Of a stretch of DNA of 64,000 nucleotides, positions 43,388 to 55,200 are shown piece after piece. The notes beneath the pieces were generated by a model that was given only the letters and a program-made list of their open reading frames with translations, was not told the origin of the DNA and made no database searches. Source of the DNA: Halicephalobus mephisto (Eukaryota; Nematoda; Chromadorea; Rhabditida; Panagrolaimidae). Every line of letters begins with the position of its first letter. Positions within the stretch are counted from its first letter, which is position 1. The stretch lies in the NCBI GenBank assembly GCA_009193035.1, contig SWDT01000009.1, forward strand, positions 62,001 through 126,000. The letters run 5' to 3'. Both the position numbers and the translations under genes were made by a program.

Positions 43388-46300
43388 ATGGAATCTAAAT
43401 GGAAAAAATTGAAACTTATTTTTAAAACATGTAAAAAACCTTTAAAATGTTTTATTTTTCCATTAATTACTGTTCCGTTTCCTTTGGCAATCGGAACAAA
43501 GGCCGGCTGGTGCGCTTACGTGGTCCTCTATATGGCTTTCCTGTGGATCACCGAAGCAGTGCCCTTGGCCGTCACCGCTATGATCCCGATTTTCGCTTAT
43601 CCTCTTCTTGGAATCGTCAAATCTAAGGATATCTGCACTGAGTACTTAACTGTAAGTTTAAATTTTACTTTTTTAATCAAAAATAAAAATTTTTAAAATA
43701 AAAAATAAAATTTTCTTAAAAAAAAATAAAAATAATTTAATTAAAATTTAAAAAAAAAATAAAAAATAAAATTTTCTTAAATTAAAAATAAAAATAATTT
43801 TTTTTAAATTAGAAATAAAATTTGAAAGTTTTTAAATTTTCTAAAATCTATTAGAAACTTTTAAAAAATAAGAAAATTTTGTAACTTTGGAAATTTACAG
43901 ATTTTTTGAAGTTTAAAAAATCAGAAATCTTTGAAAATTAAAGAAATTTTTAATATTTTTTAAGTTTTTTTTTAAATTTTTAATTTTTAGTATTTTTTAT
44001 ATTTTTAAATATTTTTTGAAATTTTTAATTTTTTTTTTAAATTTTTTTATATTTTTAAATTTTTATTGAACTTTTTAAAATATTTTTCGAAATTTTTAAT
44101 TTTTAGTATTTTTTAAAATTTTTTTATATTTTTAAATTTTTTAAAAATTTTTTTGGAAATGATTTTGCAAAAAAATTAATTTTACTTTTTTTCAATAATG
44201 TGGTATTTTAGGATACAAATTTTGTGTTTTTCGGCAGTATGATGATGGCCATAGGGGTCGAGACCAGTAAACTCCACGAGAGAGTGGCTTTGAGGATTCT
44301 GATGATGACAGGAACTAATCCTCGATGGAAAGTCTAAAATTTAAAAAAAAATTAAAAATAAATTTTTAGGTTACTTTTGGGATTTCAAATTTCGACGGCT
44401 TTCATATCTATGTGGATCTCGAACACGGGCGACGCGGCCATGATGCTTCCGATCGTCGTTTCTGTCATTTGTGAATTGGATTACTGTAGGAGACGACAAG
44501 AAAATCCAACTGAATTAATTGTGAAAAAATCAATAACAGAAATCGATTTCAAGACAATTCCAAAAAATGACAGTAATATATACAAAGCCTTGCTCCTGAG
44601 CATCGCTTTTTCGGCTTCCATCGGAGGCACCGGAACAATCATAGGTGATTTTTAATTTTAAATAACTTTTATTTTAAAAAAATTAATTTTATATAGCTTT
44701 TATTTTAAAAAAATTAATTTTAAATAATTTTTATTTAAAAAAATTAATTTTTCTGAGATTTTATTTTAAAAAATTAATTTTTTTTTAAATCTCACTTTAA
44801 AAAAATAAATTTTTAAATAACTTTTATTTTAAAAAAACTAATTTTTTTTAAATTTTATTTAAAAAAATTAATTTTAAATAATTTTTATTTAAAAAAAATT
44901 AATTTTAAATAACTTTTATTTAAAAAAAATTAATTTTATATAGCTTTTATTTTAAAAAAATTAATTTTTCTGAGATTTTATTCTAAAAAATAAATTTTAA
45001 ATAACTTTTATTTTAAAAAAACTAATTTTTAAATGAATTTTTATCAATTTTGATTAAAATTTTTGTTTTTTATAATTTTTTAATTTTATTTTTATTAATT
45101 TTGATTGAAATTTTTGTTTTTTTATAATTTTTAAACTTTATTTTCTAAATATTTTTAAAATTTTATTTTTATTAATTTTGATTAAAATTTTTCAGGAACT
45201 GGTCCTAATCTCTTGATGAAATCATATCTGGATTCGTAAGTATTTTCACTATTTTCGAAAAAAGTGAAAAATTTTAGAAACGAAATTGGTCAAGTGACGT
45301 TTGCAAACTGGATGGTCTTCGCTGTTCCTTCCATGATATTAATGTTGCTATTTTTATGGATTTGGCTTCAGGTTTTGTTCGTCAAATGTGGAAAAAAATC
45401 AAAAGAAAAAAAATTAAACAAAATGGTCGAAAAAGTTATTAAAGAAAAATACGAAAATTTAGGCCAAATTAAATTCAATGAAAAATTAATTACTGTACTT
45501 TTTCTACTTCAAGTATTTCTTTGGTTTTTTAGAAAACCCCAAATTTTTCCCGGTTGGGGTGATTGGTTCCCCGAAGGTTACGTCACAGACGCTACAGTAG
45601 CCATGACGTTAAGTTTGATTTTATTTATTTTGCCTTCAAAAAATCCGTTCAAAATCGAAGAAAATCAAAAAAATCAAAAAATCGAAGAAAATCAAAAAAA
45701 TCAAAAAATCGAAGAAAATCAAAAAAATCAAAAAATCGAAGAAAATTCAAAAAATCCGTTCGAAAATGAAGAAAATTCAAAAATTGAAGAAAATCGAAAA
45801 ATTGAAGAAAATTCAAAAAATAAAAATTCTGAAATTGAACCTATCGTAACTTGGAAGGATATGAAGGAACGGTTTTCCTGGGGTACTATAATCCTCCTGG
45901 GGGGCGGATCTGCCATGGCTAAAGGTTTTTTGTTTTTTATTTTTGAAAAAATTTGAATATTTTTAGGAGTGCAAGATAGCGGTCTTTCCGTGTTCATCGG
46001 AGAATCTTTGTCTTCGTTTTCTGGAATGCCGGAATGGGCATTTGCCTTGATTGCCTGTTTTTTGGTCACTTTGTTGACAGAATTCTCCAGTAACGTAGCC
46101 ACAGCTTCCATCTTCATCCCGCTAGTTGCATCAGTGGTCAGTTATTAAGTTTACTTTTTAATATAAAAAATTTTAATTTTGAAAATTAAAAAAAAATCAA
46201 TTTTTTAATATTCAAAAAAATTAAAAAATTAAAAAATTAAAAAAATCAATTTTTAAATATTAAAAAATTTTAATTTTAAAAATTAAAAAAAATTACTTTT

Positions 46301-46942
46301 TAAATATTCGAAAAATTTAAAAACAAAAAAAATCACTTTAATATTAAAAAAATCAATTTTTAAATATTCGAATAATTTAATTTTGAAAATTAAAAAAATC
46401 AATTTTTAAGCATTCGAAAAATTTAATTTTAAAAACGAAAAAAATCAATTTTTAAATATTTAAAAAATTTAATTTTAAAAACACAAAAATTTACTTTTTA
46501 ATATTAAAAAAACTTAATTTTGAAAATTAAAAAAAATCACTTTTTTAATGTTCGAAAATTTTAATTTTTTAATATTCGAAAAATTTAATTTTGAAGATTT
46601 TTTTAATATTTAGGAAATTTGGAATTTATTATTTTAGGCAAAAGCACATGGCACAAATCCGTTACTGTACGTCTTGCCGGCGACTTTGAGCTCGTCCTAC
46701 GCCTTCATGTTCCCCGCGGCAACCCCCCCGAATGCCATCGTCTTCAGCGCAGGTCTTCTGAAAATAAGTGAATTGGTAAGTTTAATTGAAGGTTTTTAAT
46801 TTAATTATATAAATTTCAGATAAAAACAGGGTTTTGTTTAAACATTTTTGGCTACATTATGGTCTTCACCATCACCCACAGTTACGCCCCTTTGATTTTT
46901 GATTTCCAGTCACCGGGTATTGGTGACGGGTCTGTAGAATAA
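43388..46942 (+). CDS. SLC13/NAC-type Na+-coupled di/tricarboxylate transporter
   Basis: Plasma-membrane cotransporter family (INDY/NaDC; C. elegans NAC). Exons 43388-43651, 44212-44331, 44370-44644, 45196-45235, 45278-45924, 45967-46136, 46638-46775 and 46820-46942 give about 591 aa. Multiple hydrophobic helices are seen. Family motifs are FLWITEAVPLAVTAMIPI, the first SNT region (MWISNTGDAAMMLPIV), GGTGTIIGTGPN (substrate hairpin), WGTIILLGGGSAMAKG, and the second SNT region TEFSSNVATASIFIPL, with a C-terminal TPPNAIVFS segment. The junction of exons 2 and 3 does not fit GT-AG splicing in frame: the donor would be GTCTAA, the intron 38 bp, and the frame is off by one. Exon 5 carries an in-frame minisatellite in a cytoplasmic loop. 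Substrate and direction of transport cannot be told from sequence. Confidence 0.88.
43652..44211 (+). repeat. AT-rich intron 1 of the SLC13 gene
   Basis: Runs of TTTTTAAATTTTT and short duplications only. No exon or regulatory motif is recognised. Confidence 0.5.
44645..45195 (+). repeat. SLC13 intron 3, TTTTATTTTAAAAAAATTAATT repeats
   Basis: About twelve degenerate ~33-bp units with AATTAATTTTAAATAAC fill 44650-45030. No exon is seen. Confidence 0.55.
45648..45825 (+). repeat. In-frame 24-bp minisatellite in SLC13 exon 5
   Basis: Three near-perfect 24-bp units, followed by degenerate ones, encode the octad IEENQKNQK-type repeat and continue as IEENSKN, IEENRK. The repeat is A-rich (only C and G in the GAA/CAA/ATC codons) and expands the loop between predicted helices by roughly 55 residues. 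Confidence 0.8.
46137..46637 (+). repeat. SLC13 intron 6, AT-rich repeats
   Basis: Degenerate ~40-bp units with AAAAAATCAATTTTTAAATA run through 46170-46600. The donor GTG|GTCAGT is non-consensus but in phase. Confidence 0.5.
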
Positions 46943-49590
46943 AATTCCGAAATTATTGAAAAATAAAAATCACAATTACTAAATTTTATAAAAAAAAATA
47001 AAATTCAAAAATCACTGACTTTAATAATAAAAAACTTTAAAATTATTAAAATATAAAAATAAAAATTCCGAAATTTTATAAAAAATAAAATTCAAAAATC
47101 ACTGAATTTTATAATAAAAAATTCCGAAATTATTGAAAAATAAAAATAAAAATCACTAAATTTTATAAAAAAAAATAAAATTCAAAAATCACTGAATTTT
47201 ATAATAAAAAACTCTAAAATTATTAAAATATAAAAATAAAAATTCCGAAATTTTATAAAAAATTCAAAAATCACTGAATTTTATAATAAAAAATTTAAAA
47301 ACTTCCAAATTATTAAATTTTATAAAAAATAAAAAAATTTGAAAAATATTAAACCCATAAAAAAATAAAAATTCAAATATTATTAAATTCCTAAAAAATA
47401 AAATTCCAAAATTATTAAATTTAATTAAAAAATAAAATTTTAAAATTATTAAATTTAATAAAAAATTGGAAAAATTATTTCAAAAATGTTGAAAATTAAG
47501 AAATTAAAAATTTATTTTTTACAGTAATGGGAACAAAGAAGAATTTAACGATTTTTCAACGTCATCAAGTTCGATTTCGACGATAAAGTAAAAACAAAAG
47601 ATCATTGACTTTAACGAAATTTGGTTTCTGAAGTACTAAAATTAAAAAAATTGTTTATCATTAAAATTCGCCAAATTTATTTTTTTCAAAACAATTGATC
47701 GTTAAATTTCCAAAATTTTTATTTTTCAAATAAAAATTAACTTTAAAAAATTCTAGGGATCAGAAAAAATTTTATTTTTTGTTTCAAAATTAATAAAAAA
47801 AATAAATAAAAAAATTTTGTTTTAAAATTAATAAAAAAATAAATAACTTATTTTAAAATTAATAAAAAAATTAAAAACTTTTATTTCAAAATTAATAAAA
47901 AATTTAATGTTAAAATTAATAAAAAATAAATAATTTTTGTTTCAAAATTAATAAAAAAAATTATTAATATTCAAAATTCGTTAAATTTTTTAAAAATTGA
48001 TCGAAAAACAACTTAATAGTTATTAAATGTAACTAATTTCGGTTTTAAAATAATAAAAATAAATTTAAAATTTTCTAATAATAAGTATTGCAATTTTTTA
48101 TTTTTTAAAAAAGTAAAAATTTCAATTCAAAAAATTTTCAATCACGCAACAGCCGCTTATTTTTTCGTTCCGAGACCTCTATTTTTAATTTGATTTAATA
48201 TTTCTAAATTATTGATAGAATTATTTTTTATTTAAAAAACTTGTTAAAAAATAAAAATAAAAACTTATTTCAAAGATTTTCAATCGCGCAACAACTGCTT
48301 CTTTTTTCGTTCCGGGACCGCGTTTTTGAATGATTCATTTGCAGAAATCGATCAAATATTATATTTTTTAAAAGAATTGATTTTTACAAAGAAACCTTTC
48401 TTTATTTTTTCTATTTCGTTAAAAATGCATTGTCGAAATTAACGATCGATATTCATCCATCTTTGAAACGAAATTTTTTTGGATTCGTGTGTTTAATTTT
48501 TTTTGTTTTCTGAAAATTTAAAATTGGTTTTAGTTTCTGACCTGGCCCCCATTTATCCTATTTATAAAATTTCCTTCGATGGTTTTTAAATTAAAAAAAT
48601 TTGTTGACGTCATGGCAGTAAGAAGAAAGTCGCTTATTTCGAAATATTTTTCGGAAAAATTTATACTTTATTTTTTATTTTACCACATATATATTCAAAA
48701 TCCATGTTAAATTTCTGTCAAAATATCTCCCAAAACGAAAAATAAGAAAAATTTCGAAAATTTCATATATCAAAATTTAAAATTAAAAAAAAATAATTTC
48801 TTAAAAAATACTTTTTTTTATTATATATGTACTCCAATTCCGTGTCAAATTTTTGTTAAAATATCTCCCAAAACGAAAAATAAGAAAATTTTGGAAATTT
48901 TAAAAATTTCATATATCAAAATTTAAAATTTCAAGTGAAACATTTTTGAAAAATATAAATATCCTACTTTTTTTATTTCACCATGTATACGTACTCAGAA
49001 TCCATGTTAACTTTTCCCTAAATTATCCCTTATATTGAGAAGATTAAAAAATTGAAATTTTATATATGGAAAATTAAAAAACGAATTCGATCAATCGTTT
49101 TCAAATCGCTTATTTTTACTTTAATATTTTTTCGAAAATGTTTATTTTTCTCGCTGATTGGAGCTATATAATTAGTTTCCGAAAAAAAACTAACAAAAAT
49201 TGAGAAAATTTAATCCTAAATTTACGGATTTTTTGGATTATCTCATTTCAGAAAAATCTTCACCAAAATTGGATTACAGATCCCGAATGTACCTTTGAAA
49301 AATATTAAATTTGATATATGAATCACTTTTTAAAAGTTTTAATTTTTATTTTTTTTAAATTAAAACAATTTCGAAATCGTCAAGGCTGATTGAATTAAGA
49401 CAGTCAATTCTTATTTGCCACTTGTTTTAACCGGTTGTGTTTCAGCCATTGATCGAAAAAAATATAAATTTTTTTCCATTTTTTCCAATTCAGCTTCGGT
49501 TTTTTTCCAATCAATTTGTTTCTATTTTCGTTCTAAATCGAGTTATCTGTCGCATCTTCAAAAAAAAATTTTCTAATTTAGAGGAAAAAA
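46943..49590. repeat. Intergenic DNA between SLC13 and LITAF genes
   Basis: 46950-47520 is an array of ~60-110 bp units with AAAATCACTGAATTTTATAATA. 47780-47960 has ~45-bp units with AAAATTAATAAAAA. 48140-48170 and 48285-48320 carry the pair AATCNCGCAACA...TTTTTCGTTCCGRGACC. 48640-49060 has three degenerate ~150-bp units with AAATATCTCCCAAAACGAAA. The LITAF promoter presumably lies in the last few hundred bases. No gene is seen. Confidence 0.5.
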
Positions 49591-50740
49591 ATGAGTGAAA
49601 ATCCACCTCCACCGAGTCCTCCGCCTCCATATAGTGCTGTGGATAACGGTTATCCCGTGAAAGGAAGCGCTCCTTATCCGGAAGTCGATGTCGGTCCTCA
49701 AGTATCCCAGAACATTCCTGGATACTCTGCTCCTCTGCCGATGAACGCCGACATTAACCACACCAGAGTCATCCAACTGCCCCCCATCGTGATCCAGGTA
49801 AGTCATTCGAAAAATTTATTTTTAAATTAATTTTTATTTTTAAATTCAAATCCTTTCCAGACACCCCTTTATGGAGCTTACCCCGTGGAAACAGATTGCC
49901 GTTACTGTAATGTAAGTTAAATCCACATAGAAATTTTTGCTTTCTTATAACTTACCTAAATTCCCATTTTCATATATGAATTTTTGATTTTCACAACTTA
50001 CCTAAATTCCTATTTTCATATATGAATTTTTGACTTCTTATAACTTACCTAAATTCCCAAATTCCTATTTTCATATATGAATTTCTGATTTTTCACAACT
50101 TACCTAAATTCCCATTTTCATATATGAATTTCTAATTTTTCACAACTTACCTAAATTCCCAAATCCCTATTTTCATATATGAATTTCTGATTTTTCACAA
50201 CTTACCTAAATTCCTATTTTCATATATGAATTTTTGAATTTTCACAACTTACCTAAATTCCTATTTTCATGTATAAATTATTTATTTCTTCCTATGTATA
50301 ATTTATCCAAACCTTGTAATTTATATTTCCATATATAAATCTTTGATTTCTTTATAATTTAAATTTTTACTTTCGTATGTAATTTATGAATTTAATTTTC
50401 AGGCTCACATTGTCACACATGTTCAGGTGGGTAATCGATGCACAGGAATTTCAACTTTTGGGTCTAGAATTTGATTATTTTTATAATTTTACTTTTGACA
50501 ATCTCTTCGAATATTATTAATGATTTTCGTTTTTTAGATTATTTTTAATTTTTACATTGGTTTCAGAAAGTAGCTGGAGCTCTTCCGTGGATCATCATGG
50601 GCATCTGCTTCGTCCTGGGATTCTTCCTTCTGATTCCCTGGTGTGTTTGCTGCATCCCGTTCTGCATAGATTCATGTCTGGACGTCCTTCACACGTGTCC
50701 CAACTGCAAACGAGCTCTTGGTCGATTTTCCCGTATCTGA
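49591..50740 (+). CDS. LITAF-domain (SIMPLE/CDIP1-like) protein
   Basis: Monotopic zinc-binding protein of late endosome or lysosome membranes in other animals. Exons 49591-49797, 49861-49911, 50403-50426 and 50567-50740 total 456 nt, in frame, 151 aa. The first 69 residues are Pro-rich with SPPPPYSAV, a PPxY-type motif expected to bind Nedd4-like WW domains. The LITAF domain starts with CRYC (residues 82 and 85), continues through a hydrophobic in-plane helix (GALPWIIMGICFVLGFFLLI), and closes with CPNC (138 and 141). Together these make a complete four-Cys zinc site. Exon 3 is only 24 nt (AHIVTHVQ). An acceptor TCTAATTTAG ends nine bases before the ATG. AATAAA lies at 50904. LITAF paralogues are numerous in nematodes, so no symbol is given. 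Confidence 0.92.
49940..50290 (+). repeat. Seven ~50-bp tandem repeats in LITAF intron 2
   Basis: Each unit reads ACTTACCTAAATTCC and then ATTTTCATATATGAATTT. Copies begin near 49950, 49997, 50043, 50099, 50145, 50200 and 50248. The minus strand of every unit contains TTAGGTAAGT, a full 5' splice-site consensus. Confidence 0.8.
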
Positions 50741-50903
50741 TCGATGGCTAAACGGATCCTTTTTGTCTATTCATAGCCGTCCAGTTAACTGCAATATTAT
50801 ATGTCACAGTAATCAAGGCGTTTTTAGCATCGTCCTGGTGATGTCATCAAGTCTTGCCTTTGTTTTTTAATGACAGTATCACTTCCTAAGTCTGAATATT
50901 TAA

Positions 50904-50909
50904 AATAAA
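50904..50909 (+). terminator. AATAAA polyadenylation signal of the LITAF gene
   Basis: A canonical AATAAA 164 bases after the stop codon. Confidence 0.5.
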
Positions 50910-52210
50910 GAGTAACTACAATCCGCAACTTACGTCATTCGGGAGATTAAACATGATTAACGCCGGAGTGATAGCAGGGAATCAGCTTAGAGCCTGGATT
51001 ACGCGTGCAGCTGGGATCTGATCGGAAACTGATAACAAAACCAGATGAAAACAATCGACGGAAGTCCTTGGATCTCCATTCCCCGGCTTGGGACTTTCAT
51101 AGACATCTTATCTCTTGACTCGATTCGGCTTCTGTCATTCCAGTTATCTCTGCAATGCTCTCTATTGTGCTCTAGAACCTCGAGAACCACAAAGGTCGTT
51201 GTCTTGAACATGAAATACGCCGGTGATCCGTTTGGTTTCTTCATCTCGAATATATTTCGTAATAAACGCGTTCCAAAAATGACAACAATTAAAAGGAGAT
51301 TAAGTCAATATATCGAAATTATTATTCGAAATCACCGGAAAAGTTCATATATGACTTTTCAATTTCGAAATCTTCATATTTTTAGACAGTGGTTTTTTGC
51401 GCCTGATTCCACTCGCACTGATAAATGGACAAAGTTCTTTGATCTTCAGGGATTTTCGCGGCGGAAGTTGATTTTTCTTTTCGTTTTTATATCAGATTTT
51501 ACTCAGACTGGTAACTGGACAAAATTTTTGATCTTCAGGAACTTTCGTGGCGGGAGTTGATTTTCCTTTTTGATTGTTTTGTGCCAGATTTTACTCAGAC
51601 TGGCAATTGGACGAAATTTTTGATCTTCAGGGATTTTCGCGACGGGAGTTGATTTTTCTTTTTAATTGTTTTATGCCAGATTTTACTTAGACTGGCAATT
51701 GGACAAAGTTTTTGATCTTCAGGAACTTTCGCGATGGGAGTTGATTTTTCTTTTTATTTTTACTCGAAATTTCACTCATACCTAAAAAATACATTTTTCA
51801 AAATTCTTCGCTTTAAGATTTTATTTTTCTCCCTTCTTTATTTTTGATGACATTTAAACTCCACCTGAAAACCTCATGATATTCGTCAGGACTTCGCGGC
51901 GGGAGTTGACTCTGCATTCCGTGACAATCGCTTTTTTCAATTAAGCTTCTTCCGTGAAGGAATCAAGATAACATTGAAAATCGTTTTGGAATCATTCTGT
52001 TAATTCCAAAAAAACTTAAAATTGAGCAATTTTCGTCGAAAAAATTATTTACGATTATTGATTCTTTTTTGAAGCTTGATTTATCTCATTTTACAACCGA
52101 TTTTTATTGTCTTTTTATGGATCGCGACGATTGAAGACTGATAAGCTTCTGTTTTCACGTTTTCCACTTTTTGTTTAATGAACTGTAATCAGAGTTTTGA
52201 TTTTGATTTT

Positions 52211-52213
52211 TAG
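52211..52213 (+). other. Probable spliced-leader acceptor of the gene at 52225
   Basis: GATTTTTAG ends 11 bases before the ATG at 52225. Confidence 0.45.
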
Positions 52214-52224
52214 GATTCAGAATA

Positions 52225-55200
52225 ATGGTTATTGCTCAGCTGGTCCAAGCTGCGGTTTCTGAGGTAAGCATCGATCCACATTTTGATTCACATTTTGATT
52301 CGCGAAATTTGTTTCGTCAAAAACCACCGTATTTCATGAATAATTCAAAATTAAAAGTGTTTTGAATCGCGTGAATTAAAAAAAATCACTTTTTATAATT
52401 AAAAAAAAATTATTTTTTTATAATTAAAAAAAAAATTACTTTTTTATAATTTAAAAAAATTACTTTTTTATAAATTTTTATTTTCCGAAATAACTTTACA
52501 ATTTTTTAAGTTTCAAAAATTTGAGAAAATTTTCAAATAACATCTAAAATTGCAGATTCTGGAAATTTTTGAAGAAATTTATGTCAGAAAAGTTTTTAAT
52601 TTTTATGAAAATAGGATTTTGAAAATAATTTAAAAGTTTTTAGAATTTTGTAATAGTTCGAATATTCTATTTTTATTGAAGTTTTTGAAATTTTCAAAAT
52701 TCTAATAAAAATAAAATTAACATCTAAAATTAAAATTCTGGATTTTTCAAAAAGTTCAGAAAATTTTAAAATAAAATAAATTTTTAATTTTTAAAATAAA
52801 TATAATTTAAAAATTTATAAATATTCTAAAAAGTCCTAAAAATTTGAGACAATTTTAAAATTAATATGTAAATTAAAAAATTTATAAATATTCTAGAAAA
52901 TCTTAAAATTTAATTTTTAATTTTTATAATAAATATAATTTTAAAATTAATATGTAAATTTGAAAATTTTTAAATATTCTAAAAAGTCCTAAAAATTAAT
53001 TTTTTATTTTTATAATAAATATAATTTTTAAAATTAATATGTAAATTTGAAAATTTACAAATATTCTAGAAAATCTTAAAAATTAATTTTTAATTTACAA
53101 AATAAATATAATTTGAAAATTTATAAATATTCTAAAAAGTCCTAAAAATTCATCAAGATAGTTTTATTCGTAAATTAATTTTTGTTTTTTTACAACAGAT
53201 TTATTCTCGGCCAAAGGTTAACGCAGTTCAGACAAACTTGATTCTATCACTAATTCATTATTTGATTTGTGTCGATTTTTGTAAATGTTCTGATCTTGAT
53301 TCACGAAAACTTTCTTGATCAGTGATGCTCCAGAAAACATGCGTGATAATTTCAAGTAAACTTGATCACATAATTTTCGATTTTTTAAAACATTAATTTT
53401 CGATTTTTTAAAACATTAATTTTTGAATTTTTTAAAACAGTAATTTTCGATTTTTTAAAACATTAATTTTTGCACTTTTTTAAAACATTAATTTTCGATT
53501 TTTTAAAACACTAATTTTTGCACTTTTTTAAAACAGTAATTTTCGGTTTTTTTAAAACATTAATTTTCGATTTTTTAAAACATTAATTTTTGCACTTTTT
53601 TAAAACAGTAATTTTTGCACTTTTTTAAAACAATAATTTTTAGATTTCTTTAAAACGGTAATTTTGGATTTTTTAAAACATTACTTTTTTATTTCTTTAA
53701 AACAATAATTTTTGGATTTAAAAATTATATTTTTTAAAAATTATTGATTATTGAAATGTGCGCGATTTTTTGACGATGATAAATAACTAGAAGGCGGCCG
53801 TAGGAGTCAGTCAAAAAAATTTTTATCTTGATTAGTCTTAATTAAAAAAGTATTTTTCCGAACTTCAAACTATTAAAAATTTTTAAATAAAAATAATCCT
53901 AAAAATATAGAATTTTAAAAGTTTTAATTTATACGTACGAATTTTATAGATTATTCAGAAATAATTCAATTTGCGAATTTTTATTCGAAATAATTTTTAT
54001 AAAAAAAATAATTCCAATCAACGCGAATGTTGTAATTAGATTGATTTCGGGAATTCTGAAGGAAGATCCTCTTTTTGAAGTTACATGTATTAAGTCAACT
54101 TTGTTTATCCATTTGTCGATTTGCACGTTCATCTGCTTATTCGTTTACTTGTCTGTTCATCTATTTATACGTTTGTGTGCTTATTCATTTGTCTATTTGT
54201 TCATTGATTTGTACGTTTGTTCATTCGTTTGTACGTTTGTACATTTGTTTGTTCGTACGTTCATTCGTTTGTACATTTGTTCGTTTGTTCGTTTGTATGT
54301 TTGTACGTTTGTTCGTTTGTACGTTTGTTCGTTTGTACGTTTGTACGTTTGTACGTTTGTACATTCATTCATTTGTACGTTTGTACATTCATTCATTTGT
54401 ACGTTTGTTTCGAAACTTTCTCCTAATTTACGAAATAAATACTCAATTAGAAACCTTCAGAACATTGATACTAAATTCATCTTATAAACACTAAAACCAC
54501 TAGAAATATAATACTTTAAAAACAATCATTTACAATAATAAATTTTAAGAACAATTTCCAACAATTTTAATACGTGATTTTTATGTAGCAATAATTGCTA
54601 AATTTTGAACTAAAATCAGTTTTAAAATTTTCTAGGAAATTCTTTACTTTTCAAATTAAAAAATTCTTATTATTTATAGTTTGTTTGATTTTGTAATTAA
54701 AAAATTTTCTTTATTTAAGAATTTTTTTATTTTTTGTAATTTAAAAATTTTTTTTTATTTTTTTTTATTTTAAAAGTTTTTTTACTTTTATAATATAAAA
54801 GTTTTTTTATTTTTTGTAATTTAAAAGTTTTTTTATTTTTTTGATTTAAAAGTTTTATTTTTGTATTTTAAAAAAATTAAAATAAGTCAAAACGATCCAA
54901 ATGAACTGTATGATTCACTGAATCGTTTCTGCACTCGGAGATTTTTCTGTAAATGCTCCATTTCGACCTTTCGGTTCTTGTTTTCGATCACGACGCGTGT
55001 CCAATCGACGACGGAACAAAATAATTCCAACAATAAAGATTTTTTTATTTTTCCGAACAAAAAAGATATCTTTTATCTTTTTTCTTTAAAATTCAATTTT
55101 AAATTGTTTCTATCTCAAGTGAGAAATACTAAAAATGATGATTTTCGTTTTGGGTTTTTTCGGTAGATTACGGTAGAAATAAGAAAATTAGATTTTTAAT

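Larger units (their letters stand above)
50741..52224. repeat. Intergenic DNA downstream of LITAF gene
   Basis: 50930-51300 is a compositionally normal island without a supportable gene; both strands have short open frames but no matching splice sites. 51380-51910 is an array of about five ~105-bp units with GATCTTCAGGGATTTTCGCG and CGGGAGTTGATTTTTC. 52040-52213 is the presumed promoter and outron of the next gene. Confidence 0.5.

Noticed and set aside
50999..51560. 171-aa plus and 81-aa minus open frames downstream of the LITAF gene
   Set aside because: No recognised domain, no consistent splice sites, and the plus frame runs into tandem repeats.
54041..54494. 148-aa and 139-aa frames with repeated VCTFVRLY-type peptides
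   Set aside because: A simple 4-bp-periodic array is open in all frames; it lies in an intron.
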